Shown here: positions 18,516-28,565 of the stretch, piece after piece
Numbering within the stretch: position 1 is the stretch's first letter
How the letters are laid out: the number at the start of each line of letters is the position of its first letter
Source of the DNA: Maribellus sp. CM-23
Lineage (GTDB): Bacteria > Bacteroidota > Bacteroidia > Bacteroidales > Prolixibacteraceae
Reading direction: 5' to 3'
Assembly: GCF_021354595.1 (NCBI RefSeq)
Contig: NZ_JADWYJ010000007.1
Coordinates: forward strand, 1 to 64,000
DNA length: 64,000 bases
Position numbers and translations under genes: made by a program
The notes under the pieces: generated by a model
Told to the model about the DNA's origin: nothing
The model's input: only the letters and a program-made list of their open reading frames with translations
Database searches by the model: none

Positions 18516-20435
18516 ATGTGTGGTATTGCAGGAATAATCGAAAAAGGAAAAAACAACCGGGAATTAATGTCCCAAATGCTTGATGCAATTGCTCACCGTG
18601 GCCCTGATGATAAATCGCTGTTTGCACACGGCGATTGTATATTGGGACACCGTAGGCTTTCTATTATTGACCTAAGTACCGGAAACCAGCCTATTTTTAA
18701 TGAAGACAAGACCATTGCTGTTGTTTACAATGGTGAGATATATAATTTTAAAGAAATTCGGAAAGAACTGGAGGGTAGAGGTCACCACTTCTCTACCAAT
18801 TCCGACACTGAAATATTAGTCCATCTCTATGAAGAGCATGGGCCCAACTTTGTCGATAAACTAAACGGCATTTTTGCGTTTGCTATTTATGATTTGAACG
18901 AAAAGGTACTCATGTTGGGACGCGACCATTTCGGGGTAAAACCTTTGCATTATTATCATAAAGACGCTGTATTCCTGTTTGGATCGGAACAAAAATCCAT
19001 TATTCTACATCCCAAATATAATACTGCAGTTAATTACAAAGCTCTGCACTACCATCTAAACTTGCGCTATACACAAAGCAACGAAACACTTTTTGCGGGT
19101 ATTAAACGCTTACCTCCTGCTCACTATGCAGTATTTAAGAATAATAGTCTGGAGGTAAGACCGTATTGGAAGCTTACTCCTGAAACAAATCATACTATTT
19201 CGGAAAACGAAGCCATCGAAGGCGTTAATTTTCACATCAAACAAGCAGTAGAACGTCAATTGATCAGTGATGTCCCTATCGGAGTTTATCTATCGGGAGG
19301 ACTTGATTCTTCTACGATTGTCCAAAAGATGCACGAAATAGGTGTTCCGCAAATCAACACCTATACGCTTGGGTTTAACGAACCTACTGACGAATTTCCT
19401 GATGCAGAACGAATAGCCAAAGCATTCAATACTAACCATCACACACACAGTTTGTCCATGAATCCTCTCGGAGATTTGGATAAAGTAATATGGCACGCAG
19501 AGGAACCTAAAATAAATTTATTGCAAGGCTATAAAATGTCGGAATTTGTCAGAAGCCAAAACATAAAAGTGGTTCTTGGCGGATTGGGTGGTGACGAACT
19601 TTTTGCCGGATACGACATTCATAAGTTTATCTATCCATTTAATACATGGCATCAAAATATGCCGCGATGGATGCAGAAATTGGCCCGGATTAAGTCTGAT
19701 ATTTTATTCAAGCTCCAAAATTCAAGTCGAACTTTGCGTTTTGATGAATACCGCCGAGGTGTTCAGATGCTTTTATCCATTGGTCAAATAGAACGTTTTT
19801 ATCTGATTATTCGCAATGTTTGGGACTTCGACGAAGGCTTTTATAGAGAAATTTATGCCCCTGAATTTTGTGATCTGATATTGAAAGAGCGTTGGCAAGT
19901 GGTTCATGAATTTAAACCTTTCTTCGATGCGCTCGAGAAAGGGACAAATGCGGTTGATGCAGTTCTGTTTACTGAATTTCAAACCAAGATGGTCAATGAC
20001 TATCTGTTGACCAATGATCGCATGTCGATGGCAAATTCGGTAGAAGAACGGGTACCCTTCCTGGATAAAGATTTGGTAGAGTTCGGTTTTTCGTTGCCAG
20101 TACAAATGAAGATTAATCATGGTACAACAAAGGCTATTTTTAGAAAAGCAATGGAGGATAAACTACCACCAAAAATCATAACCAAGAAAAAATGGGGGTT
20201 TACAGTGAATTCTTATTTGCAGTTCAAAAAAGACCTTAAAACCGAGATAGAGAAAGAGCTTACACCTGAGTTTATTCGCCAACAAAGCATTTTTAACTAC
20301 AGTTATATTCGACGTATTTTAGATTATCCTGCCCATCCTAAATTACGTTGGCATTACAACTATCTTTGGGTAGTATTAGGCTATGCTAAATGGGAAAAGA
20401 TGTTTTTAAAGAGCAATTCCTTCCATAAAGACTAA
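18516..20435 (+). CDS. asnB: Asparagine synthetase-like amidotransferase
   Basis: 639 residues. After Met, Cys2 (MCGIAGIIEKG) is the N-terminal nucleophile of a class II glutamine amidotransferase (about 2-210). The synthetase domain follows with the ATP pyrophosphatase loop YLSGGLDSSTIV (about 257) and GLGGDELFAGYDIHKF. In housekeeping form it makes asparagine from aspartate and glutamine. As the last gene of a glycan-assembly operon it may instead amidate a carboxyl group of a uronic acid, as proposed for similar genes in other polysaccharide loci. Its 3' end overlaps the convergent YfhO gene by 4 bases. Confidence 0.85.
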   Translation: MCGIAGIIEKGKNNRELMSQMLDAIAHRGPDDKSLFAHGDCILGHRRLSIIDLSTGNQPIFNEDKTIAVVYNGEIYNFKEIRKELEGRGHHFSTNSDTEILVHLYEEHGPNFVDKLNGIFAFAIYDLNEKVLMLGRDHFGVKPLHYYHKDAVFLFGSEQKSIILHPKYNTAVNYKALHYHLNLRYTQSNETLFAGIKRLPPAHYAVFKNNSLEVRPYWKLTPETNHTISENEAIEGVNFHIKQAVERQLISDVPIGVYLSGGLDSSTIVQKMHEIGVPQINTYTLGFNEPTDEFPDAERIAKAFNTNHHTHSLSMNPLGDLDKVIWHAEEPKINLLQGYKMSEFVRSQNIKVVLGGLGGDELFAGYDIHKFIYPFNTWHQNMPRWMQKLARIKSDILFKLQNSSRTLRFDEYRRGVQMLLSIGQIERFYLIIRNVWDFDEGFYREIYAPEFCDLILKERWQVVHEFKPFFDALEKGTNAVDAVLFTEFQTKMVNDYLLTNDRMSMANSVEERVPFLDKDLVEFGFSLPVQMKINHGTTKAIFRKAMEDKLPPKIITKKKWGFTVNSYLQFKKDLKTEIEKELTPEFIRQQSIFNYSYIRRILDYPAHPKLRWHYNYLWVVLGYAKWEKMFLKSNSFHKD

Positions 20436-22966
20436 ACCGTTTTTTTCTCTTTATTTCGTTTCCAATATTTATAACCTTCAAATACACCCCCACCAATAAG
20501 TAGTAATGTGAGAAGATAGGAAGTCACTAATGATATCTTCGTTCCGGCGTAATACGAAGTAGGCTCAAATTTAAATTCAACTGTATGAGTACCTGCCGGA
20601 ATAATCATTGCCCGTAACACATAGTTCACTCTGAAATGATCAGCTTTTTCCCCATCAATATATGCCTGCCAACCATTGGGAGCATAAAATATTTCAGAGA
20701 AAACAGCCATTTGTTCGCTCTCTGTATGACTTTTATAGGCCAAATGATTTGGATGATACTTTTCCAAAGAAATAGTTGCAGCAGAATCTTCAGCGAATAC
20801 CTTAGAGTCAACAAAATGTACAAACCTTTTATCAACCACTACCTCTTTCTTCGTATTGATTGTCTGAAGCTTTGTAATTTCATCCAATGCCCCATCTGAA
20901 GTGATATATAGATGAGCAAACCATGCATTGCCATAAGCATTAGGATTTTTTACCGGTTGGGCATTTTCGTCAAGAATGAAATATTTAGTATTCAACATAT
21001 TTATAACGTTATTACTAAATAAGTTCTCCTGCATTTCTGCATTTGATTTACTTGCTGCAACTTTTCTCATAAATGGGGAAAGACAATACTCAATCAAATC
21101 CTGGTAACGGCTTAATTTGGCAGCAGAATATCCCCCAATCGACTTATGGTACGCGGAAGTTAGAGCATCATTAAAAGTATCTCCAAATTTCAAGACTCTA
21201 TAATTCGGATCTTTATCTTTTAATATGTCGATGTCTGCCTGAGATTCTTGTATCAACTTATCTGTTGATTTTTGGGTCACAAAAGTGTCATAATTAAGTG
21301 ACTTGAGATCAAATGGCACCATATCTATAAAAATAATACCCAACAAACCCATAAGTGCATAACCCACTTTCAACTTATCTATTACTACCAGTAACAATAA
21401 ACCAAACGTTACCCCTCCAAAAATTAATCCTCGGATAGCATCGCTACGTATTGCTTCTGCACGGGTATCCTGCAGTGCGGTCATCAAAAATTCGGGCCAT
21501 CCTTTAAATATCATTGCATCTCTGGGCGAAGCTGTATTCCCCAGAACTGTTGGGAATACGACTACAATCAAAAACAAACCACCAACAATAATTGATGCGT
21601 TCCTAAGTGCGGTTGTTAGTTCTTTCTTTGAAAGCTCCTTCGTAAAGAGTTTTGATAATCCAATGAACCCAAGTAACATCATTGCCAATGACTGCACGAA
21701 CACTATGTTCTTAACATCCCTGAACTTGTCATACAACGGAATGTATTCAATAAAGAAACTTTGAATACTATAGAATAATCCAGAATATTCTCCATAACTG
21801 TTTTTCCCAATGGTAAGTATCCATGTCACACAAACGACCGATGCCAGCCAATATTTTACATGGCCTTTCACGAAAAATAAGCCCAGAATAAATAATACAA
21901 AAACAACAACACCATAATAAAACGGTGCCGCAGAGGCGGTTTGGTGCCCCCAGTAAAAATATTGCCCATCTTTATTAAACGATTTCGCAACAGCCTCATT
22001 CCCGCTACTTTTCAATGCTTTATACAACGCAGACTGTTCTGAAAGTGGTTTATAAAGTCCTTTAGCCTGAGGCAAGAATCCAGAAAAAGACTCTCCTAAA
22101 TCGTAAGAGTAGGCAAGAATGTATTCGTTACTAAGTCCTTCTTTTGATGTTTCGGAAGCAGATGCCTGTGTATTCTGAGAAGTTATTTCTCTCCCCCCCC
22201 TCATGGTATGCGTCCCGTATTCATATTCAGTCCATAATTTTCCGGTATTGGTGCTAACTGCAACGACAGCTCCTATGAGCAATAATCCTGTTCCTTTGGC
22301 AAACTCTTTCAGTTGCTTTTGTTTGAACATAGCTACCCCTTCCGCGATATAGTATCCCAAAGCGAGAAATAGTAAATAATATGTCATTTGAATATGACCT
22401 GCTACAATTTGCCATACCACAGAAAATGTAAACAATAAAGTTCCCCAAAAGTACCTTCGATGTTTCAAAACCAGTATCATACCAATTAAAACATAGGCAT
22501 ACAGACTGACGACCATGGCTTTTGCATTATGCCCATGAGCCATTAATATATAATGAAAAGAAGCCAGATTATAAGCAAATGCCCCGACAATACTCAACCA
22601 TGGATTGATCCCAAGCATTACTAACAATAAAAAGACTCCTACAAGTCCAACAAAAATATAGGCATACCGGGTGTTGAATATATTTCTGCTAATTCGCGTA
22701 ATATTAATTGTCTTGTTTTTCCAGTCCGGAGCAGCTACCATATAGGTAGGCATACCTGAGAATAACGAATTAGTCCATATAATTGGATTGTATTTCTTCC
22801 CACTTTCTTCATGATATTTTGAAACTTCACGACTAGATCCAATAGAACTCACCCCATCAGAACTATAGATAATTTTTCCGGAAATGGAAGGAGCAAAATA
22901 TATAACCGTAAAAATTGCAAACGAAAATATGGCAACAAGATATGGCAAGTACTTTTTCAATTTCAT
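20432..22966 (-). CDS. YfhO-family membrane protein
   Basis: 844 residues with about a dozen membrane helices. The opening YLPYLVAIFSFAIFTVIYFAP and SGMPTYMVAAP loop, followed by helices to about residue 560, fit the YfhO/GT-C-like membrane family. A soluble C-terminal part (about 580-800) contains HLYITSDGALDEI and FEPTSYYAGTKISL, and a last helix precedes a basic tail WKRNKEKK. In Bacillus, YfhO is linked to glycosylation of lipoteichoic acid with a lipid-linked sugar. A GT-C-like role here is plausible but unproven. It is convergent with asnB and divergent from the oxidoreductase gene. Confidence 0.85.
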   Translation of the reverse strand: MKLKKYLPYLVAIFSFAIFTVIYFAPSISGKIIYSSDGVSSIGSSREVSKYHEESGKKYNPIIWTNSLFSGMPTYMVAAPDWKNKTINITRISRNIFNTRYAYIFVGLVGVFLLLVMLGINPWLSIVGAFAYNLASFHYILMAHGHNAKAMVVSLYAYVLIGMILVLKHRRYFWGTLLFTFSVVWQIVAGHIQMTYYLLFLALGYYIAEGVAMFKQKQLKEFAKGTGLLLIGAVVAVSTNTGKLWTEYEYGTHTMRGGREITSQNTQASASETSKEGLSNEYILAYSYDLGESFSGFLPQAKGLYKPLSEQSALYKALKSSGNEAVAKSFNKDGQYFYWGHQTASAAPFYYGVVVFVLFILGLFFVKGHVKYWLASVVCVTWILTIGKNSYGEYSGLFYSIQSFFIEYIPLYDKFRDVKNIVFVQSLAMMLLGFIGLSKLFTKELSKKELTTALRNASIIVGGLFLIVVVFPTVLGNTASPRDAMIFKGWPEFLMTALQDTRAEAIRSDAIRGLIFGGVTFGLLLLVVIDKLKVGYALMGLLGIIFIDMVPFDLKSLNYDTFVTQKSTDKLIQESQADIDILKDKDPNYRVLKFGDTFNDALTSAYHKSIGGYSAAKLSRYQDLIEYCLSPFMRKVAASKSNAEMQENLFSNNVINMLNTKYFILDENAQPVKNPNAYGNAWFAHLYITSDGALDEITKLQTINTKKEVVVDKRFVHFVDSKVFAEDSAATISLEKYHPNHLAYKSHTESEQMAVFSEIFYAPNGWQAYIDGEKADHFRVNYVLRAMIIPAGTHTVEFKFEPTSYYAGTKISLVTSYLLTLLLIGGGVFEGYKYWKRNKEKKTV

Positions 22967-22990
22967 ATTAATGAAAGTTTATGTGGTACA

Positions 22991-22998
22991 CAAAAGTA
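22991..22998 (-). promoter_or_regulatory. -7 box for the YfhO gene (TACTTTTG)
   Basis: Exact TAnnTTTG match on the minus strand, 24 bases before the YfhO start, in the 90-base divergent spacer shared with the oxidoreductase gene. Confidence 0.5.
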
Positions 22999-23056
22999 GC
23001 ACATTTTAGTGTTGGTTAAAATTTTTTTAAATTCGCCGCAACAACCAATTATCAAT

Positions 23057-25186
23057 ATGCAACAAGCAATCGTAAAAAAGGGGAAAGTTATCAATGAAAC
23101 CATTCCCGCTCCTTTGACTAGAAATGGTGGTATTTTAATTAAAGTCGTTAATAGTTGTATCTCTGCAGGAACAGAGATGTCAAATATTGATGTTACCAAA
23201 AAATCGTTGATACAATTGGCCTTAGATCAACCTGAGCTTGTAAAGCAAGGCTTGGGAATGATCCAGCAGTATGGTATAAAAAAAACCATGCAACGTATTA
23301 AAGGGCAAAAAGAAGGAGGAAAACCGATTGGGTATTCTGCAAGTGGTGTTGTAATTGGGTTAGGCGAAGGAGTATCAAGTTTTAAAATTGGAGACAAGGT
23401 CGCTGCCGCAGGGGCAGGAATAGCGAATCATGCCGAATTTATTGATGTTCCTCAGAATCTTGTCATGAAAATGCCCGATGGGTTAGATTTTAAAGAAGCA
23501 TCGACCGTTACACTGGGAGGAATTGCAATGCAAGGGGTAAGACGTGCCGATTTGCGCTTTGGAGAAACAGCAGTTGTAGTTGGAGCCGGGATTCTGGGCT
23601 TACTATCGGTGCAAATGCTGAAAGTGTCGGGGGTGAGGGTTATTGCTGTTGATATTGATAACAAGCGATTATCGATTGCGAAAGAATTAGGAGCAGAGCT
23701 TACCATTAACCCGGCACAAGAAGATCAGGTAAAATTGATAACAAACCACACGGATGGTTACGGTGCTGATGCAGTTCTCTTTACCGCAGCCACTGCTAGT
23801 TCCGGGCCATTATCAGATGCTTTTAAGTCCTGTAAAAGAAAGGGAAGAGTAGTATTGGTAGGCGTATCCGGGATGGAAATAAAAAGAGGAGACATGTATG
23901 CTAAAGAACTTGATTTCCTGATTTCTACATCTTATGGACCTGGTAGGTATGATAATAATTACGAAGAAAAAGGATTGGATTACCCTTTTAGTTATGTAAG
24001 GTGGACTGAAAACCGAAATATGACTGAATATTTAAGGTTACTCGGTTCTGGCGAAATAACACTGGATAGAATTATCGAGAAAACTTTTTCAATCGAAAAT
24101 GTAGAAGAAGCCTACAATACGTACCACGACAAAGAGAACAAGCCGCTAATGGTTATTCTTGAATATGGAGAACCATCAGAGGAATTAGCAGCCCTCTTAC
24201 ATCATCCCAGGCAAGTTATTGTTAACAATAAGAAGGTTGATCACGATAAAATAAATGTGGCATTAATAGGTGCCGGTTCTTTTGCTACTGGAATGCATTT
24301 ACCTAATCTTAACGATTTGTCGGATAAATATAACCTCTACGCGGTGGTAAACAGAACCGGACATAAAGCAAAAGCACTTGGAACTCAGTTTGGGGCGAAT
24401 GTTGTGACGAGCAATATTGAAGACATAATAAACGATGAGAATGTTGATTTAGCATTAATTTGTACTCGTCATGACAGCCACGCAGAACTTGCATTAAAGT
24501 TTTTGGAAGCAGGGAAGCACGTTTTTGTGGAGAAACCCTTATCAACCACTCAGCAAGGTTTAGATAAGATCAAGGAGTTTTACGCCAACGAAACCAAAGA
24601 TAAACCAGTCTTAATGCCAGGGTTTAACCGTAGGTTTAGTAAATACGCGAACGAAATAAAAAAACATACCGATAAGCGAATAAACCCACTGTTTATTCAA
24701 TACAGGATGAATGCAGGGTACATTCCATTGGATCATTGGGTACATGAAGATGGAGGAAGGATTGTTGGAGAAGCTTGTCATATTATTGATTTGATGACCT
24801 ATTTTACGGGCTCTGAAATTGAAAGTATCAGTTACGAAAAACTCAATCCTAAGACAGGTTATTTTAGCAGCTCCGACAATGTTGCCATAGTCCTTAAATA
24901 CAAAGACGGTTCGGTTTGCAATATTCACTACTTTGCAAATGGAAGTAAACAATTGCCCAAAGAACAAATGGAGGTGCATTTCGATGAAAAATCCATTTTA
25001 ATGACCGACTATAAAAAACTGGAAGGATTTGGAATCAAAGTAGAAAATATCACAAGCACGGCTAGTCAAAAAGGACAGAAAGAGGAATTAATAGCTTTGC
25101 ATAAAAGCCTAAAGGACGGTGGAGCTTGGCCCATTGAATTTTGGGATATGGTACAGACAACAGAAATCAGTTTTGCAGTTGTATAA
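23057..25186 (+). CDS. Two-domain oxidoreductase (zinc-type alcohol dehydrogenase plus Gfo/Idh/MocA)
   Basis: ATG 23057 begins MQQAIVKKGKVINE, giving 709 residues; the frame also runs from an upstream start at 23009, but that adds an atypical leader. The N-terminal half (about 1-385) is a medium-chain dehydrogenase with AVVVGAGILGLLSVQML (about 175). The C-terminal half (about 395-709) is a Gfo/Idh/MocA oxidoreductase with VALIGAGSFATGMHLPNL (about 400) and VFVEKPL (about 490). Such fusions occur in polysaccharide loci beside heparinase-like genes. They presumably act in succession on a sugar nucleotide or lipid-linked sugar, but no activity is established. Its 3' end overlaps the convergent GT4 gene by 20 bases. 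Confidence 0.88.
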   Translation: MQQAIVKKGKVINETIPAPLTRNGGILIKVVNSCISAGTEMSNIDVTKKSLIQLALDQPELVKQGLGMIQQYGIKKTMQRIKGQKEGGKPIGYSASGVVIGLGEGVSSFKIGDKVAAAGAGIANHAEFIDVPQNLVMKMPDGLDFKEASTVTLGGIAMQGVRRADLRFGETAVVVGAGILGLLSVQMLKVSGVRVIAVDIDNKRLSIAKELGAELTINPAQEDQVKLITNHTDGYGADAVLFTAATASSGPLSDAFKSCKRKGRVVLVGVSGMEIKRGDMYAKELDFLISTSYGPGRYDNNYEEKGLDYPFSYVRWTENRNMTEYLRLLGSGEITLDRIIEKTFSIENVEEAYNTYHDKENKPLMVILEYGEPSEELAALLHHPRQVIVNNKKVDHDKINVALIGAGSFATGMHLPNLNDLSDKYNLYAVVNRTGHKAKALGTQFGANVVTSNIEDIINDENVDLALICTRHDSHAELALKFLEAGKHVFVEKPLSTTQQGLDKIKEFYANETKDKPVLMPGFNRRFSKYANEIKKHTDKRINPLFIQYRMNAGYIPLDHWVHEDGGRIVGEACHIIDLMTYFTGSEIESISYEKLNPKTGYFSSSDNVAIVLKYKDGSVCNIHYFANGSKQLPKEQMEVHFDEKSILMTDYKKLEGFGIKVENITSTASQKGQKEELIALHKSLKDGGAWPIEFWDMVQTTEISFAVV

Positions 25187-26378
25187 GAGCGTCTAAAATC
25201 TTTTGGGTATGTTTTTCCCAGGTGTAATTTTCAATTACTTTTTTTCGGGCGTTTCTTCCCAGAGTATCTCTTAATAACGAATCTTCAAGTAGCTGTGTTA
25301 TTCCTTCTGCAAGCGAAGGAACATCTCCTGGCTTAGTAAGAATCGCATCTTTTTGATGTTCCAGAATTTCGCCCTGTTGTTCTATATCCGATGAAACTAT
25401 GGCTTTACCCATCGCCATATATTCAAATAGTTTTGTAGGAGAACCAAAGAACCGGGAACCATCAGGATTGGGTTTTGTTGGTGCGCACAAAATATCGCAA
25501 CAGGAAAGATATTTTGGCCCTTCATTCTGAGCGACAAGTCCGGTAACAATAACATTATCGCTCATGTTTTCTTCTTCGATTCTGTTTTTAACCTGAAACA
25601 TCTGTTTGCCGTCTCCAATTAACATGAGTTTGGTCGTATTTCTGTAATCATGATTTTTCTTTAAAAGAAGAATATAGGCTTCCAATAAGTTTTCCACCCC
25701 ATGCCACACACCAAAAGTACCAATGAAACCAATGATAGTCTTATTTTCGAGACTATGTTTTTTAATAAGCTCATCGCCCGTAATATTTGGATTATACTTT
25801 TCAGGATCAACACCGTTGGGATTAACCAGAATTTTATGTTTTTGAACTCCATTATCACATAATTGATCTTTCAACACTTGAGAAACCACCACAAATAAAT
25901 CAGCTTTTTTTAAGTTATAATTTTCAATCCGTCTAACAATAGGTAAGATAAAAAGCCAAATCAATATTCGCTTTAGCATTGGTTTATTCTTTGACCAATT
26001 TTGCCATTTCCAACTAGCAAAAGAATTAAACTCCAGAATCAACTTCACATCACATTGTTCAGACAGTTTGGCTGCGGAAAACGAAAACTCAGAAAAGCGA
26101 TGATACAGATAGTCATAAGTTGAGATTTTATTTCTTAGCTTGCGTATAACGCGAAAATTATAAAGTAGCTCTCCAATTATCTCGGGAAACTGTTTTAGAA
26201 TGCCCGCCTTTACTAAAGATATTTCCCTTTTTACACCACTAAGAAGACTATTAGAGACCACGCTCAAATCGGCTTGCAGTTCAAAACCATTAATAACACC
26301 AGAAGTGTGCCCCACAGAACCGCCCACATTTTTGAAATAAAATTGTGTGCGCAGATATAATATTTTAAGTTTCTTCAT
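25167..26378 (-). CDS. GT4-family glycosyltransferase
   Basis: 403 residues. The opening KILYLRTQFYFKNVGGSVGH is the acceptor-side loop of a GT-B enzyme. The C-terminal half shows IGFIGTFGVWHGVENLLEAY and SPTKLFEYMAMGKAIVSSD, the retaining GT4 donor-binding motif with its Glu pair. It is the last gene of the long minus-strand operon. Its ATG directly abuts the TAA of the preceding heparinase-like gene, with no spacer, so the two are translationally coupled. Confidence 0.92.
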   Translation of the reverse strand: MKKLKILYLRTQFYFKNVGGSVGHTSGVINGFELQADLSVVSNSLLSGVKREISLVKAGILKQFPEIIGELLYNFRVIRKLRNKISTYDYLYHRFSEFSFSAAKLSEQCDVKLILEFNSFASWKWQNWSKNKPMLKRILIWLFILPIVRRIENYNLKKADLFVVVSQVLKDQLCDNGVQKHKILVNPNGVDPEKYNPNITGDELIKKHSLENKTIIGFIGTFGVWHGVENLLEAYILLLKKNHDYRNTTKLMLIGDGKQMFQVKNRIEEENMSDNVIVTGLVAQNEGPKYLSCCDILCAPTKPNPDGSRFFGSPTKLFEYMAMGKAIVSSDIEQQGEILEHQKDAILTKPGDVPSLAEGITQLLEDSLLRDTLGRNARKKVIENYTWEKHTQKILDALIQLQN

Positions 26379-28565
26379 TTATCGTAGTAATTTTCCATAC
26401 CCGTTAGAATACTCTTTAACTTTTCCGGTATTATCCAGAAACGCTCTATTGCAAGAACTTTCAATGACAACTCTATTCTCTTCGATAGTAAATCTTCGTT
26501 GTTTTATAATGTCCTTCATTTTGACTTGTAAGCAAATGCTATTCACGTCTAATCCCACTATGTCTATCTTGGGGTATCTGTTTTTTCTTGACAAATTATG
26601 AATTAATCCTTGCTTCCTGTTTTCCACAATTATTGAATGATGGGCTTTTGAGCTTTTAAAGGCCTTATATATGTCAGGCAAAGGAGTATACAAATACGAA
26701 CCAGGATCTACAACTATATCTTTCCCATCAATAGTAAGCTCAAACGAAAGCTTGTCATCGTGAAAATGTGCAAACGGTTGATTAGAAGAATTTGTTACTC
26801 CCAATATTGAAAGATAAATTCTGGGCGATCTGAAAATGTAAACCCCAAAATCAGGATATGCAATAAATTGCAGCTTGTCGGTTAATCTATCACGGTTATT
26901 AAAACTTGCCGTAAATACCCATTCGTTTTTGTAATCTAAATTTTCTGTACTAGCCGAAAGAGAGCTCACAATACTATTCGTGCGAGGGATGCGAAATTTT
27001 TCTCCATTGCTTAAACTTTGTACAAGACTCTTCTCCAACCATAAATCATTTGAACGATCAAAGTCGGAATCATCAAACAAGCCTGACATCGCTGCCAGTA
27101 ATGAAGAATGATTTAATGCGTTTTCATCCCAAAAGTCCTCATCTACTTCAGCATAATTGCTTATCAGTTCATTGTAGCCATTTAAGTTGGCATATTTTTT
27201 CTCGACTTCCTTATTTGGAACAAACTTCCCAACAGGACTAAGTTTCAAGAACCTGCCACTATCGTTATCTCCTATTTGCGGTACTTCATTCGTCGGTTTT
27301 GTAATATCAAAAACAAAACGTCCGGCCTGGTATAAGCGTTTAACAAACCAGTCAGGAAGTATTTTCCCGGATTCTGAATTCCATTCCTGGAATTTCCTGG
27401 CTTTTAATACCGGATTTTTCGTCCAACGCTTATGGTCGTAATTTGCCAGGGCCTTCTTTCTGTTTTCAGGTAAGCTTACGATAAGTGCTGTGGCATACAG
27501 CATCATCTCAGTGCTTATTCGGTGATAAGCCGTTGAACTCTCAAAGTTAGTCCCATCATCGAAAAATTGCTGTTTCATGCGGGCAATGACTTCCTGTAAA
27601 GAAAAAGCCAGCCAGGTATCAGTCTCTTCCGAGCCAGGCAAGTAGGCAGATATATAGAGCAAACCGACCACATTCGAAAGAAAGTGATTAGAGGGAATAA
27701 AGGCGTACTCAATATTGTTTACAATGTGTTTTCCGTGTTCATATATTGATTGAACAAAGAGCGCCCGAAAGGCATCATCTAAAATATTTTCGTCGTCTAC
27801 TTGTTTTAAAATATCATAGGCGATTAAAAGGTTGGAGGCTCTAACGGCAACATCCATAGTACAATTCCAGCACACTCCCATTTGTGGTGGATTGGTGGCC
27901 GAAAAATCAAGAAACTGATTTCTAAACTCCCGTATAATTTTGCTCCGGACTTCTTTATTTTTGAAGATAGAAAAAGCCGCAAGTTGTGCTAAATGTTGCA
28001 TCCGGGACAGTTCCCAAGGCACTTTTACATCCACCCCCTTTTTATTGACAATCTTCCTGCAGTCTTTGTACCAGATGTTATTGCCATACCTGGCCCCCGA
28101 CTTAAAATCTTTCTGCCAGTCAATCGGTTCATAGCCTTCATCCGTCAAGGCCCAAATTCTTTTTGATTCTTCAAGGTGCGCCGGTGCTAAAATTTTAGAC
28201 AGCCAATTCCCTGCCTTATCAAAGTCTTCGATTTTTATATTTTCATTGTACTTGATGCCCTCCACTCCCAACGGTTGTGAACAGTATGTTTGCTTTACCC
28301 ATCCACTTCCCAATAAGTCGTAACGATGACGGAGGTACATTTTAATATGATAATCAACAACCGATTCTTCAATACTGTGCTGAATATCTTTCACACTCAA
28401 AAAAGTGTTCAAAGACTGGTATTTGGTATAACAGCGTGTTTCTCCCTTTAGTGCTTCGCGTCTCAACGAAGGGCTTTTAATCTTAAATACAATGATCCTG
28501 AACACTTTCCCCCAGAAGGTTAGATTCAGCTTATTATGAAGTAATATTTTTAGAATTTCAGACAC
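26379..28565 (-). CDS. Heparinase II/III-family protein, copy 1
   Basis: 728 residues from a GTG start that overlaps the upstream TAG by one base (TAGTG). The N-terminal alpha/alpha-toroid (about 60-420) contains LLGSGW, WQKDFKSGARYG, VPWELSRMQHL, SNHFLSNVVGLLYI and SSTAYHRISTEM. The C-terminal beta-sheet domain (about 480-728) has FAHFHDDKLSFEL and VDPGSYLYTPLP. The Asn-His, Tyr-His-Arg and C-terminal His correspond by eye to catalytic positions of polysaccharide lyases of this clan. No signal peptide is visible, unlike catabolic lyases, and it sits within a biosynthesis operon. A role in editing or length control of an acidic glycan is inference. Confidence 0.85.
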   Translation of the reverse strand: MSEILKILLHNKLNLTFWGKVFRIIVFKIKSPSLRREALKGETRCYTKYQSLNTFLSVKDIQHSIEESVVDYHIKMYLRHRYDLLGSGWVKQTYCSQPLGVEGIKYNENIKIEDFDKAGNWLSKILAPAHLEESKRIWALTDEGYEPIDWQKDFKSGARYGNNIWYKDCRKIVNKKGVDVKVPWELSRMQHLAQLAAFSIFKNKEVRSKIIREFRNQFLDFSATNPPQMGVCWNCTMDVAVRASNLLIAYDILKQVDDENILDDAFRALFVQSIYEHGKHIVNNIEYAFIPSNHFLSNVVGLLYISAYLPGSEETDTWLAFSLQEVIARMKQQFFDDGTNFESSTAYHRISTEMMLYATALIVSLPENRKKALANYDHKRWTKNPVLKARKFQEWNSESGKILPDWFVKRLYQAGRFVFDITKPTNEVPQIGDNDSGRFLKLSPVGKFVPNKEVEKKYANLNGYNELISNYAEVDEDFWDENALNHSSLLAAMSGLFDDSDFDRSNDLWLEKSLVQSLSNGEKFRIPRTNSIVSSLSASTENLDYKNEWVFTASFNNRDRLTDKLQFIAYPDFGVYIFRSPRIYLSILGVTNSSNQPFAHFHDDKLSFELTIDGKDIVVDPGSYLYTPLPDIYKAFKSSKAHHSIIVENRKQGLIHNLSRKNRYPKIDIVGLDVNSICLQVKMKDIIKQRRFTIEENRVVIESSCNRAFLDNTGKVKEYSNGYGKLLR

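Noticed and set aside
20432..20435. Frameshift at the asnB / YfhO junction
   Set aside because: Both genes end with complete family C-termini; the 4-base overlap is an ordinary convergent overlap.
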